A stretch of 11,675 nt of DNA from an uncultured Pseudomonadota bacterium (lineage in GTDB: Bacteria > Myxococcota_A > UBA796 > GCA-2862545), in the NCBI GenBank assembly GCA_937891875.1, contig CALATR010000334.1, forward strand, positions 1 through 11,675, written 5' to 3'. The position numbers and the translations under genes were made by a program. Below the pieces are notes generated by a model. The model worked only from the letters and a program-made list of their open reading frames with translations. It was not told where the DNA came from and made no database searches. Shown here in pieces: positions 1 to 9,000 of this stretch (positions are counted from its first letter, which is position 1; each line of letters opens with the position of its first letter).

Positions 1-90
1 GCGCAGCGTCCGACGTCGGAGGCGCCGATGAAGCTCGGCAGAGGCTCACCGCGCTGGCTCTGCAGCACAGGCTGCTAGCCGGCGACGGTC

Positions 91-133
91 TGCTTGCATG
101 CTTGCATGGGTTGTCAGTTTGCATATCTGCATG
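91..133. repeat. Cluster of TGCAT-core direct repeats upstream of the lipoprotein gene
   Basis: The octamer TGCTTGCA occurs twice in tandem at 91-98 and 99-106. The heptamer TTGCATG is at 94-100 and 102-108, TTGCATA at 119-125 and CTGCATG at 127-133. An inverted copy, CATGCAG, lies at 148-154, and another at 198-204 spans the start codon of the lipoprotein gene. Repeated short sites just before a gene are typical of a multi-site operator, but I do not recognise the cognate regulator. What is seen is the repetition; a regulatory role is inference. Confidence 0.55.
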
Positions 134-146
134 AGACTGTTATGGT
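119..146 (+). promoter_or_regulatory. Weak candidate promoter of the lipoprotein gene
   Basis: A possible extended -10 element is present: TG at 138-139, one base, then TATGGT at 141-146. A poor -35, TTGCAT (119-124), lies 16 bases upstream. A better -35 match, TTGTCA (111-116), is too far away for a standard spacer. Transcription would start near 153, about 46 bases before the start codon. The -35 and spacer overlap the TGCAT repeats and the left arm of the 125-156 dyad, so a protein bound there could control access. In a high-GC genome a match this weak may be chance. Confidence 0.25.
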
Positions 147-156
147 TCATGCAGAT
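125..156. repeat. Perfect 10-bp inverted repeat with 12-base spacer
   Basis: ATCTGCATGA at 125-134 is perfectly complementary to TCATGCAGAT at 147-156. The 12-base spacer contains the candidate -10 hexamer. This could be an operator bound by a dimeric regulator, or an RNA hairpin if transcription starts further upstream. There is no T-run after it, so it does not look like an intrinsic terminator. Confidence 0.6.
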
Positions 157-157
157 C

Positions 158-175
158 GAGTCGAGATCTCGACTC
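158..175. repeat. Perfect 18-bp palindrome before the lipoprotein ribosome-binding site
   Basis: GAGTCGAGATCTCGACTC is a perfect palindrome with no spacer. It begins one base after the 125-156 dyad and ends 13 bases before the GGAG ribosome-binding site at 189-192. A zero-spacer palindrome suits a dimeric DNA-binding protein better than an RNA hairpin, because an RNA loop would have to open several central pairs. It does not resemble a terminator. The regulator is unknown. Confidence 0.6.
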
Positions 176-198
176 TCAACCCTTTCCCGGAGACCCCC

Positions 199-972
199 AT
201 GCAGACGCCTGCCCTTCGCTTCGCCCTCCCGACCCTCCTGCTCGCCCTCGCCGGCTGTGCCGAGGGTGAGGTCCGCGTCGTCGGAGACTACGACTCGGTC
301 GAGAATCGCTCCGACGCGACCATGCGCATGAGCGAGTCCGATGCCGATGGCGATCCGGAGACGGTCGAGGTGCTCTGCGGCGTGGGTGACCCCGACGTCA
401 TCACCGTCGAGGCCGACGGTGAGGTGGACGACGAGGAGACCGACCTGACCCTCGTCATCACCGCCGATGGTGACGTGGAGGACTGCGAGGTCATCCTGGA
501 CGCCGACGCCCTGACCTCCATCGACGTGCGTGGCAACGGCGACCTCGTCATCGAGGGGACCGCGACTGCCCTGGCCGACGTCGACATCCGCGGCAACGGC
601 AACCTGGACGTCGAGAGCATCGACACGGCCCGGTTCGACCTGGCCGCGACCGGCAACGGTGAGCTCACGGTCGACGAGTTGATCGTCAACGAGCTGGACC
701 TGGACCTGGACGGAAACTCCACGACCACGCTGGTCGGCTCCGCCACGGTCGGCGACTTCACCATGCAGGGCAACTCCGTGCTCTACGCGAGCGAGCTGAT
801 CGTCGACGAGCTGGACATCGAGATGTCCGGCAGCTCGACCGCCGAGATCTCCGTCATGGATGACGTGGACGCCGCCTTGTCCGGAAACGCCATCCTCGAG
901 GTCTGGGGCTCGACCGAGCTGGACATCACCGACGTCGTCGAGCTGGGAGACGCTGACTTCGTCCTGAACTGA
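199..972 (+). CDS. Acidic lipoprotein with GIN/DUF2807-like beta-solenoid repeats
   Basis: This is a 257-residue predicted lipoprotein of unknown function. The ATG at 199 is chosen because GGAG (189-192) sits six bases upstream and because it puts a lipoprotein signal at the N-terminus: a hydrophobic stretch (about residues 5-17), then the lipobox Leu-Ala-Gly-Cys with Cys20. The reading frame stays open to a TTG at 94, but that start would bury the signal. Residues 20-100 are very rich in Asp and Glu. From about residue 105 to the end, short beta-strand units alternate with turns such as RGNGDL, RGNGNL, ATGNGEL, DGNSTT, QGNSVL, SGSSTA and SGNAIL. That pattern resembles the GIN domain (putative adhesin head, DUF2807), which folds as a beta-helix. 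The protein is likely anchored in the envelope and periplasmic or surface-exposed. It is convergent with the toxin operon, so no functional link to it is implied. The lipoprotein call is firm; the GIN assignment is by pattern only. Confidence 0.88.
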   Translation: MQTPALRFALPTLLLALAGCAEGEVRVVGDYDSVENRSDATMRMSESDADGDPETVEVLCGVGDPDVITVEADGEVDDEETDLTLVITADGDVEDCEVILDADALTSIDVRGNGDLVIEGTATALADVDIRGNGNLDVESIDTARFDLAATGNGELTVDELIVNELDLDLDGNSTTTLVGSATVGDFTMQGNSVLYASELIVDELDIEMSGSSTAEISVMDDVDAALSGNAILEVWGSTELDITDVVELGDADFVLN

Positions 973-1540
973 TCCCATTCCCTGTTCCCACAGCGGCGTC
1001 GACGCCCTCGCGGTGTCGGCGCCGCGTGCGTTTGCGCCGGGTCGGGTGGGGGGGACCCGGACGCGCCGGATCGTGGTGGTACCCGAGGACGTCGCGAAGG
1101 ACGCCGGGTTCACCGACTGTCGGGGGTGCGCAAGACGAAGCCGCTGACGGCGATCGGATCTCGGGGTAGGCTGAAGTGGTTCCACTCGCGTCCGATGGAA
1201 GGATCGTGGTCCGATTCAGCCAACTCGCGACAGCAGATGAGACGCAGCGTGTCCCGGTGCGCCCCACGGTCGTCGTGCGCGCTGGGGGTCGTCGCTGATG
1301 GACAAGGACCACAAGCTCCAGCGGTTGACTGCCAGGCCATTATGGCGTCGTGGTGGGCGCTATCGGTGATGTCAAGAAGTTGTGGTGGCGGGCGCGAGCC
1401 GCCTGGTGACGCCGTCGACCGCCAGTGTGTCCCCACGGGTGTCCCCAAGGAGATCACCGGCGTTGTCGAAGTGCTGGAGCAGCTATGCGCCGCAGGGCGG
1501 AGTGTGCGGCGCTGCGTTGGGGCTCGGGCTGCGTAAGGCG
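973..1540. other. Convergent intergenic region, no recognisable gene
   Basis: This 568-base stretch separates the end of the lipoprotein gene from the end of the small minus-strand gene. Near its left end are GC-rich dyads: the perfect 12-bp palindrome GGCGTCGACGCC at 995-1006, arms GCGGCG (993-998) and CGCCGC (1020-1025), and a hairpin with 7-bp arms CCGGGTC (1037-1043) and GACCCGG (1054-1060). None is followed by a T-run on either strand, so terminator function is uncertain. A small direct repeat, GTGTCCCC, occurs at 1427-1434 and 1439-1446. Several reading frames cross the region, but their translations look like noise, no start has a convincing ribosome-binding site, and I recognise no family. 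Confidence 0.5.
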
Positions 1541-2065
1541 CTACTCCTGCTGGGAGTCTTCCGTTTCGGGCAACCTGGCAACCGGGAGGCTGCAAATGGC
1601 CGACAGCATCCGCGAGGAAGCTCGGAAGGATGATGCCGAGCCCTGCATGTTCCGATTCGTCTTTGGGCCTGCCCTCCAGTATGTCCGGTGGGTAGCAACC
1701 TTGTTGGCTCTCCGAAATTGACGATGCAGGGAGGACTGGAGTTCGATCAGCGATTCGCAGACCGACCGAGGGAACCGCTCACTGACTCCTTCCTCCAACC
1801 GTCGGAACTCCGCAATGAACGCGACCGAGTAGACGTGGCCTATTCGTCTCGACACCCCTTCGCCGAGGCAGGTCTCCTTCGCTAGGCTGTTCTCCAACTG
1901 TCGCTTCAACTCCGGCAGGTCCTGCTTCACCGCTGGGTGGTGGACGAACGATGCCGCGTCGTCGAGGAGTCTTTCAAGCTTCCGTTGGTGCTTCCTGGGC
2001 TCCCCGTCACATGGTTCAGATGGGCCGAAGGCTAGGGCGGTTCCGACCAGCAGCATGGTAAGCAT
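1541..2065 (-). CDS. Small hypothetical protein coupled to the Tc toxin gene; candidate immunity or accessory protein
   Basis: I do not recognise this 174-residue protein. The start is placed at the ATG at 2065-2063: AAAGG (2075-2071) lies five bases upstream, and the toxin gene's TGA (2070-2068) falls within that spacer, so the two are probably translationally coupled. A GTG at 2071 overlaps the stop but has no separate ribosome-binding site. The N-terminus (MLTMLLVGTALA) is hydrophobic and could be a short signal peptide cut after Ala-Leu-Ala, but it lacks the usual Lys/Arg before the hydrophobic core. The rest is charged and looks mostly helical to about residue 125, with four cysteines. 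The last 45 residues are Ser/Arg-rich and less convincing. G+C in two hand-counted 60-base rows (1741-1800, 1861-1920) is about 61%. The position directly after a variable toxin tip is where polymorphic toxins carry immunity genes, but Tc toxins usually lack one. The role is inference. Confidence 0.65.
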   Translation of the reverse strand: MLTMLLVGTALAFGPSEPCDGEPRKHQRKLERLLDDAASFVHHPAVKQDLPELKRQLENSLAKETCLGEGVSRRIGHVYSVAFIAEFRRLEEGVSERFPRSVCESLIELQSSLHRQFRRANKVATHRTYWRAGPKTNRNMQGSASSFRASSRMLSAICSLPVARLPETEDSQQE

Positions 2066-2067
2066 AT

Positions 2068-3018
2068 TCACCTTTGTCCAAGCAGGGCCCGGGCCTGCGT
2101 AAAGCGGCCCTCGTTGCGGCGCCGTCGAAAGAGCCTACCGCGAGCGCCGCGATTCAGATTTTCCAAGGTCTCAAGTACCGTGTCGCCCCTGAACCGTCGG
2201 CTGACCTTCCGCAGGTTGTGCCCGTACAGTTCCTCCATCGCCGCCTCCACCAATCCTCGCGCATCTGGGTCGTTGTTGAAGAAGAACGAGGCGAAAATCT
2301 CCGATCCTCGCTCGCGCGGGCCAACCGCCACGGGCAGCCGACCGTCCAAGTCTCCTTGGCCCCTGTAGCTGTCAAGCTCGCTTACCACATCAGACGCGAG
2401 AGTTCCGAATAGCCTGGTAAACGGCGAATAGGAAGAGTTATTCCGCCAGGGGAGCTGGTCCTGCGCAGGAACCGAGGCATTGTGGGCCGCTACGGCCAAC
2501 GCGCCATAGTATTCCGCCCCACCTTCGCCGATGAAGCCTACGTTGAATGCTGACTCCTCAGAGGCTGCGTGGATACCTTCATGCGTTTCGGTGCTCTGGA
2601 GTCGGCCTTCTCGCTGCTGGTAGAATACTGCGATCCGAGAGTTGGAGGCCCAAGCGGCGGCACGGCCCTGACCTCGCCGTCGCCGGCGTCGGTCGCTTCT
2701 CTTGGCACGGCGGAACGTCCAACGGAGGTCTTTTCCATCCTCACGAGTTCGGACCAATCCCTCGTCAATAGATCGCCGCACCTCGCGGCGAAACTCTGCG
2801 AGACTGATGTTCTCGATGTTGTCGCCCAAACCTACAACATAGTCACCAACTCGTCCCTCGAACTCCACGCCGAGGAGTTGCTGGAGAGCGTCGAGTTCTG
2901 GATCGTCCACGCCTCGTTCGTAAGCGGTCATCGCATCGGTCGTGTAGGCCTCCGGATTGTCGGGGGGAGCCGTCTGCGGCGCGATCACTATCCGTCTGCG
3001 TCCCTCCTCGAACGTCTG
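2068..3018 (-). other. Variable C-terminal effector region of TcC: predicted HExxH zinc metallopeptidase
   Basis: This is the part of the fusion protein after the RHS core motif DPSGL (residues 2151-2155), about 316 residues, a normal size for a TcC hypervariable region. In known Tc toxins it is released by autocleavage near this motif and translocated. Residues 2301-2305 read His-Glu-Gly-Ile-His, followed by AAS, then GFIGEGGAEYYG (2316-2327). This is the layout of a gluzincin-type zinc site: two His ligands, a catalytic Glu2302, and a third ligand that may be Glu2320 or Glu2324. An Arg-rich run lies at about 2258-2272 and the last 45 residues are very basic, fitting the known preference of Tc channels for positively charged cargo. 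G+C in hand-counted rows falls to 53-60%, against 67-73% in the rest of the gene. The substrate is unknown. Confidence 0.75.
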
Positions 3019-6000
3019 GAGTCCAGATGGATCAGCGAACAGCACCGGGTTGCACGAAGCATACGAATATCTCCCCACCCCATCCACCAATCCCGCCGGA
3101 TCACTGCTACACCAACGCCCCAGCCACGGCGCATAGTACCGCGCAGAGTGGTAGTTCAACCCGGTCTCTTCGTCCCGCTCCTTCCCGATGTACCTGTACC
3201 GCTTCTGGCTGACCGGACTCGCGTTCTTCTCCTGCCACCACGACGTGGAGCCATACGGGAAGTACTCCTCGTACGAGATCTGATCCGCGTTGTCGTCGAG
3301 CTCCAGGCTCGCGGAGCCCAGGTGGTTGCCGTACTGCCATCGGGTGTTGAACGGCCGAAGCGGAGGGATCGGGGTCGCCCCCGTGACCGTCATCGTTTCG
3401 ATCATGGCGAGGCGCTTCTCGCCGTCCATGACGTGCAGGGTCTCCCGTTCCTCCTCGAGCGTCGCCCCGTTCCACCGGCGCCAGATCTCGTACGGGCCGA
3501 GGTAGATCCGTTCCTCGGTGACTCCCTTCCTCACGACCTTGCGGACGCGCTCGCGGGTCGGGTCGTACTGGTAGTGGGCGGTGTCGGTGCCGGCGTTGAG
3601 GGCGACGTCGGAGATCTGATCTCGAAAGTCCCGAACGATGGGACTGCTGAGCCCCGAGCCGCCGGTGGTGTTGAGGTGCTGCATCGAGGTCATGGCGCCC
3701 CGCGCGTTGTGTACGAACGCCGCAAGCAGCGCGGAGCTGGCGTCTCGGATCTCGTCGAGCTGGTTGTTGCCTGTGTCGTAGAGGTACGTGCGGGTCCAGG
3801 TGCTGACCTGGCGCATCTCGGTGATGTTGCCGACGCCATCGTAGGTATAGCGGCGCTCGTAGCGCCGGAGCTTCTCCGGGCTGTCGGCGGTGAACTTGCC
3901 GCTCAACCCGCTCGTGTACTTCGGGGCGAAGTCCCGGTCGGGAACGCCGACGAGGCCGAGCTTCTCCCGACCCTTGGCGTTGGTCAGCCGGTAGAGCGCG
4001 TCGTACTCGAACTGCTGGTTCGGCGAGATCAAGGTGTTGTCGAAGAACAGGGTCGACTGCACGTTGTCGAGGATCTCGACGATGTTGCCTACGGCGTCGT
4101 AGACGTAGACGTAGTCCTGCAGGACCGCGCTGTCGGAGCTCCGGGTCGTGGTCAGCTGCTCGAGCCGGAAGGTGAGGGGGTCGTAGCTGTACTCGGTGAC
4201 CGTGCCGTTCCCGTACTCGATGCGGGTTCGGCGTCCCTTCTCGTCGTAGTCGATGTCATCGACGAAGGCCTTGGCCGTGCTTCGGCCATGCACGAACACC
4301 TCGACGGTCTTCAGGAGCCCGCCCTCGTCGTAGCCATACTCGGACCGAGAGGCGTCCGGCGTGGTCTGTGTGACCGTGCGGTTCAGCGCGTCGAAGGTGG
4401 CCTGCAGCGTGAAGGTCGTCGCCTCCAGGGTCGGGTTCGTGGTTCCCGGATCCCAGTCGACGTCGGTGCCGACCTCGGCGCGGTCGATGATGGCGCGTTC
4501 GACCTCGAGCGCGTTGCCCTTGAAGTCGTAGGCATTGACGGTGACCTCGCCGGCGCCGTCCTGGGTCTTCCACAGCCGGCCCTTGTGGTACTCGCCAGGC
4601 CCCGACGGGGCGCCGCCGTCCTCTCCGTACGTGTAGGCCTCGTGGGTGCGTGTCGCGCTGCTGGCACCCTCCTGGACCTTGAGGGCGGTCGGTCGGCGAA
4701 GCGCGTCGTAGACAGTGTGCACGCAGATCGGACCCTCACGGAACACCGCGACTGGCTGGTCGTCGGCGCCCAGGAAGGTCCAGGTCCTCCCGGCATCCGC
4801 CGAGGTGCTCCGCATCGGGCGGCCGACCATGTCGACCTGCTCTTGCTGGTCCTGGTAGGGCGTGCCTGCCGCGCGGCCCTTCTCGCCCTGGACAGCGAGC
4901 ACGAAGCCCTGGATGTCCATCGTCAGCGTCGTCTGATAGGTCGCGCCGCCCGCAGGGTCTTCGATGGTGACGATGGCTCGTCCGAGGGCATCGAGGTGGG
5001 TGATCCCCGGCGTCTCCTTGTGGGCCAGGGACAGTGTGGCTGCGCGCTGGTCTTCGGTCGACGGTGTGGGGGTGGCCCCAGACTTCCGCGCGTTGTGCCA
5101 GTCGCTGTCCTCGACGTTGTCGGCGCCATCCCAGGTCTCCGACCGCCAGGGGTCGAACACGACTGTGGCGAAGGTCCCGTCGGGCAGGTCCGTCCGGATG
5201 TTGCGGCCGAGCGGGTCGTAGTGGAGCACCGGCGAGACGCCCCACTCCACCAGATCCTCGTCGTCCTCGTACTCCTCGATGGAGGTGAAGAAGGGCTCGT
5301 ACTGGCGGATCGGGTTGCCCTTGTTGTCGACGACGGTCCGGCCGGTGCCGATCCAGCGGGGGTTCGCCGATGCGTACTGCAGCTCTCCACCCGAGAACAC
5401 CAGGTCCCCGTTGACGTCTCGCTCGGGCGCCAGACCCGGCTCGGCTTGGACCTTCGTCATCACGACGCCGCCACCACCGTCGGAGTAGGCGATCTGCACC
5501 TGGAATGTCGAGCCTCCATGCGTCCTGCGCTGCTCGACCCGCACCCGGTTCGGCAACGAGCTGTCCTTCCACCGGTCCATGTCGTAGGTGTACTGCACGG
5601 TGGGGGCGGTGAGATCGTCTCCTTCGGCGGTGGGCTGGGCGGTGCCCCGGACAGCCATCTTCGTGACGCGGCCGAGCGCATCGAACGCCACGCTCTGGGT
5701 GGCGCCGTTGGGATCGGTGATCTGCTTGGGTGCGAGGACCCGGTAGTCGCAGGACGCAGTGACGACGTTCCGGTTCGTGCTCAACGCGTCGGAGACGGTG
5801 TCGACGAACATGCCGTGGGTGTCGTAGGCGATCTCGGTGGTGTTGCCGAACGGATCGGTGTGGTCCTCGGGCATGTAGAACTGGGTCGGCAGGAGGGCCG
5901 TGACGCCAGCGCCTCGCCACCAGTCGGTCGTGCCCGCGAAGGCTTGGGAGTACCCGGCGCTCTGAAGGTCGGTGCTCGACGGTGTGGCGTAGTGCGGTGC

Positions 6001-9000
6001 GCCCAGCACCGTGGCGATGTCGGCCCAACGATCCGAGCCCGAGGTGCCGACCATGCCCGCGGTGAAGACCTGCTGATAGGTCTGGTAGGGCAGGGCACGG
6101 GACCCCATCTGGCCGAGGGTGGTCTCCGGTCCGGACAGGTCGTCCTTCCAGTACAGGGTCCGCGTGCGCGAGAGTCGGCGCTTCTCCGTCGTGCCCGGCG
6201 AGGGCGCGGTCTCGTAGGGGATCATGGACGCGGCGTTGAAGTCTGCGAGCAGGTCGGCTGCCTGGAATGGGGCGGTGTCGTCCGCGTCGACGCCGGTCAG
6301 CTCGAAGGTCTCGGTCTCGTAGGGGACGGAGAGGTGGTAGGTGGCGGTCCCGGCGTCGTCATGGATGAACGAAGCCGTGCTCACCGTCACGTGCGTCCTG
6401 CCCTGCTCGGTGTCGACCGGGGCGGGCGGGCTGGCCGCGGTGATCTGCGCCGCGCGGCGCTTGTAGCCGACCGCTGCGGACTTCGTGACCTGGCCGTAGT
6501 CATCTGTCTCGAGCACGAGCGTGTGAGACACGCGCGGGTCGGCGCTGTTCCGCTCGTAGTGGGACGAGCGGGTCTCGGACGGGATCAGCTGGTAGACGCC
6601 GTGGCGCTGGCTTCCCTTGTCCTGGACTGCCTTCACCGCGTACGTCGACTCGGTGACCGTGAACGGCTTGTCGGCATCGGCGCTGCCATCCTCGGCGAAG
6701 ACCTCGACGCGTAGCGGGGAGCCGCGCAGCGCGCGGTAGGCCTCGCGCTGCTCGTGTGGGGTCAAGCCCGTCGGCACGCTCGGTGCCGGGAGCGAAGCGG
6801 CCGAGCTGTCGCCGGACCACTGCTCGGCGGCGTACGCGTCCGTCAGCCGCTGCTGGTGCCGCCAGGCGCCGGTGTGGAACCAGGTCTTCGTGACGACCGG
6901 GTCCAGGTGGTGGGCCACGTCCTGGTTGCTCGCACCCTCGAAGTCGGCGACGGACTCGGTGTCGCGCTGAACGACCAGCCCGAAGCCGCGGAACTCACGC
7001 TCGGGACCGTCGAAGCACCCGTGGTGGAAGGTGTAGGTCGACGCGAACTTCCACCCGGTGATGCCATCGACCATCTCGACCTTCGACAGGCACTGCACGG
7101 GGAAGGGCAGGCGGCTCGCCCACGGCCGGCCCGCGCGGCGATCGGCCGTGTAGAAGACCGTGGACGGCGTGTAGGTCAGCGTTGTCGTGCGACCCAGGTT
7201 GTTCGAGATGGTCTTCAGCAGGTGGGGCTTGCCCTGCTTCATCAGGTGAACGTAGCGCAGCGGTGCCACCGAGCCGCGCAGCAGCGGGCTCGACCACACG
7301 AGACAGGCGGTGCCGTCGCCCAGCAGATCCGCCACCGAGACCTGGGCCACGTTGTCGATCGGGGGGAAGCCGGCGAGGCGCTGCTTGTCCGCGAAGGCGT
7401 TGCCGGACTGGTTGACGTAGATGTCGACGCCGTCGGCCCCGAGGTAGAGGATGTCGGTCGGTCCGGAGCCGTCGACGTCAGCGAGCCGGATCCGGCGCGG
7501 GTCGAAGCGCTGGTGGCGGTCGAAGCGCGGCAGGTTGCCCATGATGACGCGGGCGCCGAATCGGCCGTAGCCGCGGTTGGGCCAGTACTCGACGGAGGTG
7601 CGTCGGATACGGACCAGGTCCGTCAGCCCGTCGCCGGTCATGTCCGCGAGAAAGATGTGCTCGGACTCGTTGCCGAAGACGAGTGTCGGACCGTCGTCTT
7701 CGTTCCGAGCCTTGGTGCGCTGCTCTGCGTGCCCGTAGCCGTCCTTGGCCTCGGAGGGGTACCACTGGAAGACGCGATCCTTCGTGAGCAGGAGATCGGC
7801 GAGCCCGTCTCCGTCGACATCCAGCATGCGGAGGTGCGGATCGTCCACGTTGAGGTTGGGGACGGTCTTGAACGGGCGAAAGCCCTCCCATCCGCCGTCC
7901 AGGTCGCGCTCGTAGAAGCCCTTGGGCGGTCGTGCGATCTGCACGACGTCGAGCTGTCCGTCGCCGCCGAGGTCCATGAGACGCGCGCCGCGCAGGGAGA
8001 CCGCGGGTCGTGTGCCGAGACGCTGCATCGGACCCAGCGCGCCCTGGCCGTCGTTGCGCTTGTAGTACCACGCGCCACCCTGCTCGGTGAGCAAGCCGGT
8101 GAGTCCCTCGCCATCGAGATCGACCCACTGGTACTGGCTGACGTCGAGCGCGGTCGGCAGGTCGTCGGTGCCGGACACGAAGCGCACCGCGGTGTCGAGC
8201 TCGGCCTCGGTGTAGGTGAACGCGACGGGGGGCAGCGCCAGATCCGTCCACCCGCCCTCGTTGACGTAGCCCCGGTGGGTGACGGAGGTGAGCTTGGTGC
8301 AGTGGGGCTGCTCGTCGTAGGTGAACTCGGTCGCCTTGACCAGCGTCCAGCCGGTCCCGAGCTCGGCGAAGTCGTGAAAGACCAGAACCCGCCGACACAG
8401 CCGGTAGCAGCGGTGGTCGAAGCCGGGGCGGAAGCTTGAGTAGGGGTCCGCGCGGACCGGCCAGCTGGTGTCCTTGGTCGTGGTCGGCGGGGTGCTCGTG
8501 TGCTCGCCGTAGTCGAACTCCAGCCGGAAGTGGAAGGTGTTGACCATCGGGTCCAGCGACGCCGAGCCCATGGTGGTGTTGCCGTAGAAGATCGACTGCA
8601 GGTAGGTGAAGGTCGCCTGATGGCCTTCGAGGCCTCGCGCGCGCTCGGCGGGGTGGGTCAGGTCCACGTTCGCGCGGTCCTCTGTCGTGTAGACGAGCCG
8701 CATGGTGTTGCCGCGCTCGTCGTAGACCTCCTCGAGGAGCCACTGGAAGATCCGCGTGGGGTCGTCGGGATCTGCGACCCGGGCGGAGGCGGTGCGTCCG
8801 AAGACTCGGCGCGTGTTGTCGCCGGTGTGGGTGCGCCAGTGGGTGTCGCCGGTCGAGGCGTGGGTCCATCGCTCGATGCGCGCGAAGGCTCCTTCGATGC
8901 GAGGCCGGAAGCGCACGACGTGGAAGGTGTCGGAGCCCTCGGTCTCGGTGCGGCTGACCGGGCTGCCGGACTCGAGCCAGGGGACCAGATCTTCGGCTCC

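Noticed and set aside
3..134. Possible C-terminal tail of an upstream plus-strand gene, in the frame that starts at base 3 and ends with TGA at 132-134
   Set aside because: The first 30 codons look plausible (DEARQRLTALALQHRLLAGDG), but the rest runs into the repeat cluster, another frame stops at 76-78 with similar third-position G+C, and nothing upstream is visible to judge it.
46..1185. A 379-codon minus-strand open frame covering the lipoprotein gene
   Set aside because: It is the mirror of an acidic Asp/Val-rich sequence. The plus-strand frame has a ribosome-binding site, lipobox and repeats, and the minus frame has none.
1543..1557. Short hairpin (ACTCC, five-base loop, GGAGT) as an intrinsic terminator
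   Set aside because: The stem is only five pairs, lies inside the last codons of the small minus-strand gene, and is followed by a broken, not continuous, T-run.
1110..1595. Open frames in the convergent gap (minus 1110-1595, plus 1126-1536) that might be remnants of a recombinase or transposase
   Set aside because: A GTPVGTH-like string loosely recalls some integrase C-termini, but there are no catalytic motifs, no terminal inverted repeats, and no consistent frame.
2258..2800. CRISPR arrays, tRNA genes or insertion-sequence ends anywhere in the window, including around the low-GC toxin tip
   Set aside because: I saw no regularly spaced repeats, no cloverleaf-like sequence, and no flanking inverted repeats with target duplications.
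2569..6714. A 1381-codon open frame on the plus strand, antisense to the TcB-TcC gene
   Set aside because: Its translation is low-complexity Val/Gly/Arg/Leu text with no family resemblance, as expected opposite a high-GC gene. The minus-strand frame has clear Tc and RHS motifs throughout. The same applies to the plus-strand open frames at 6754-8439 and 8500-9501.
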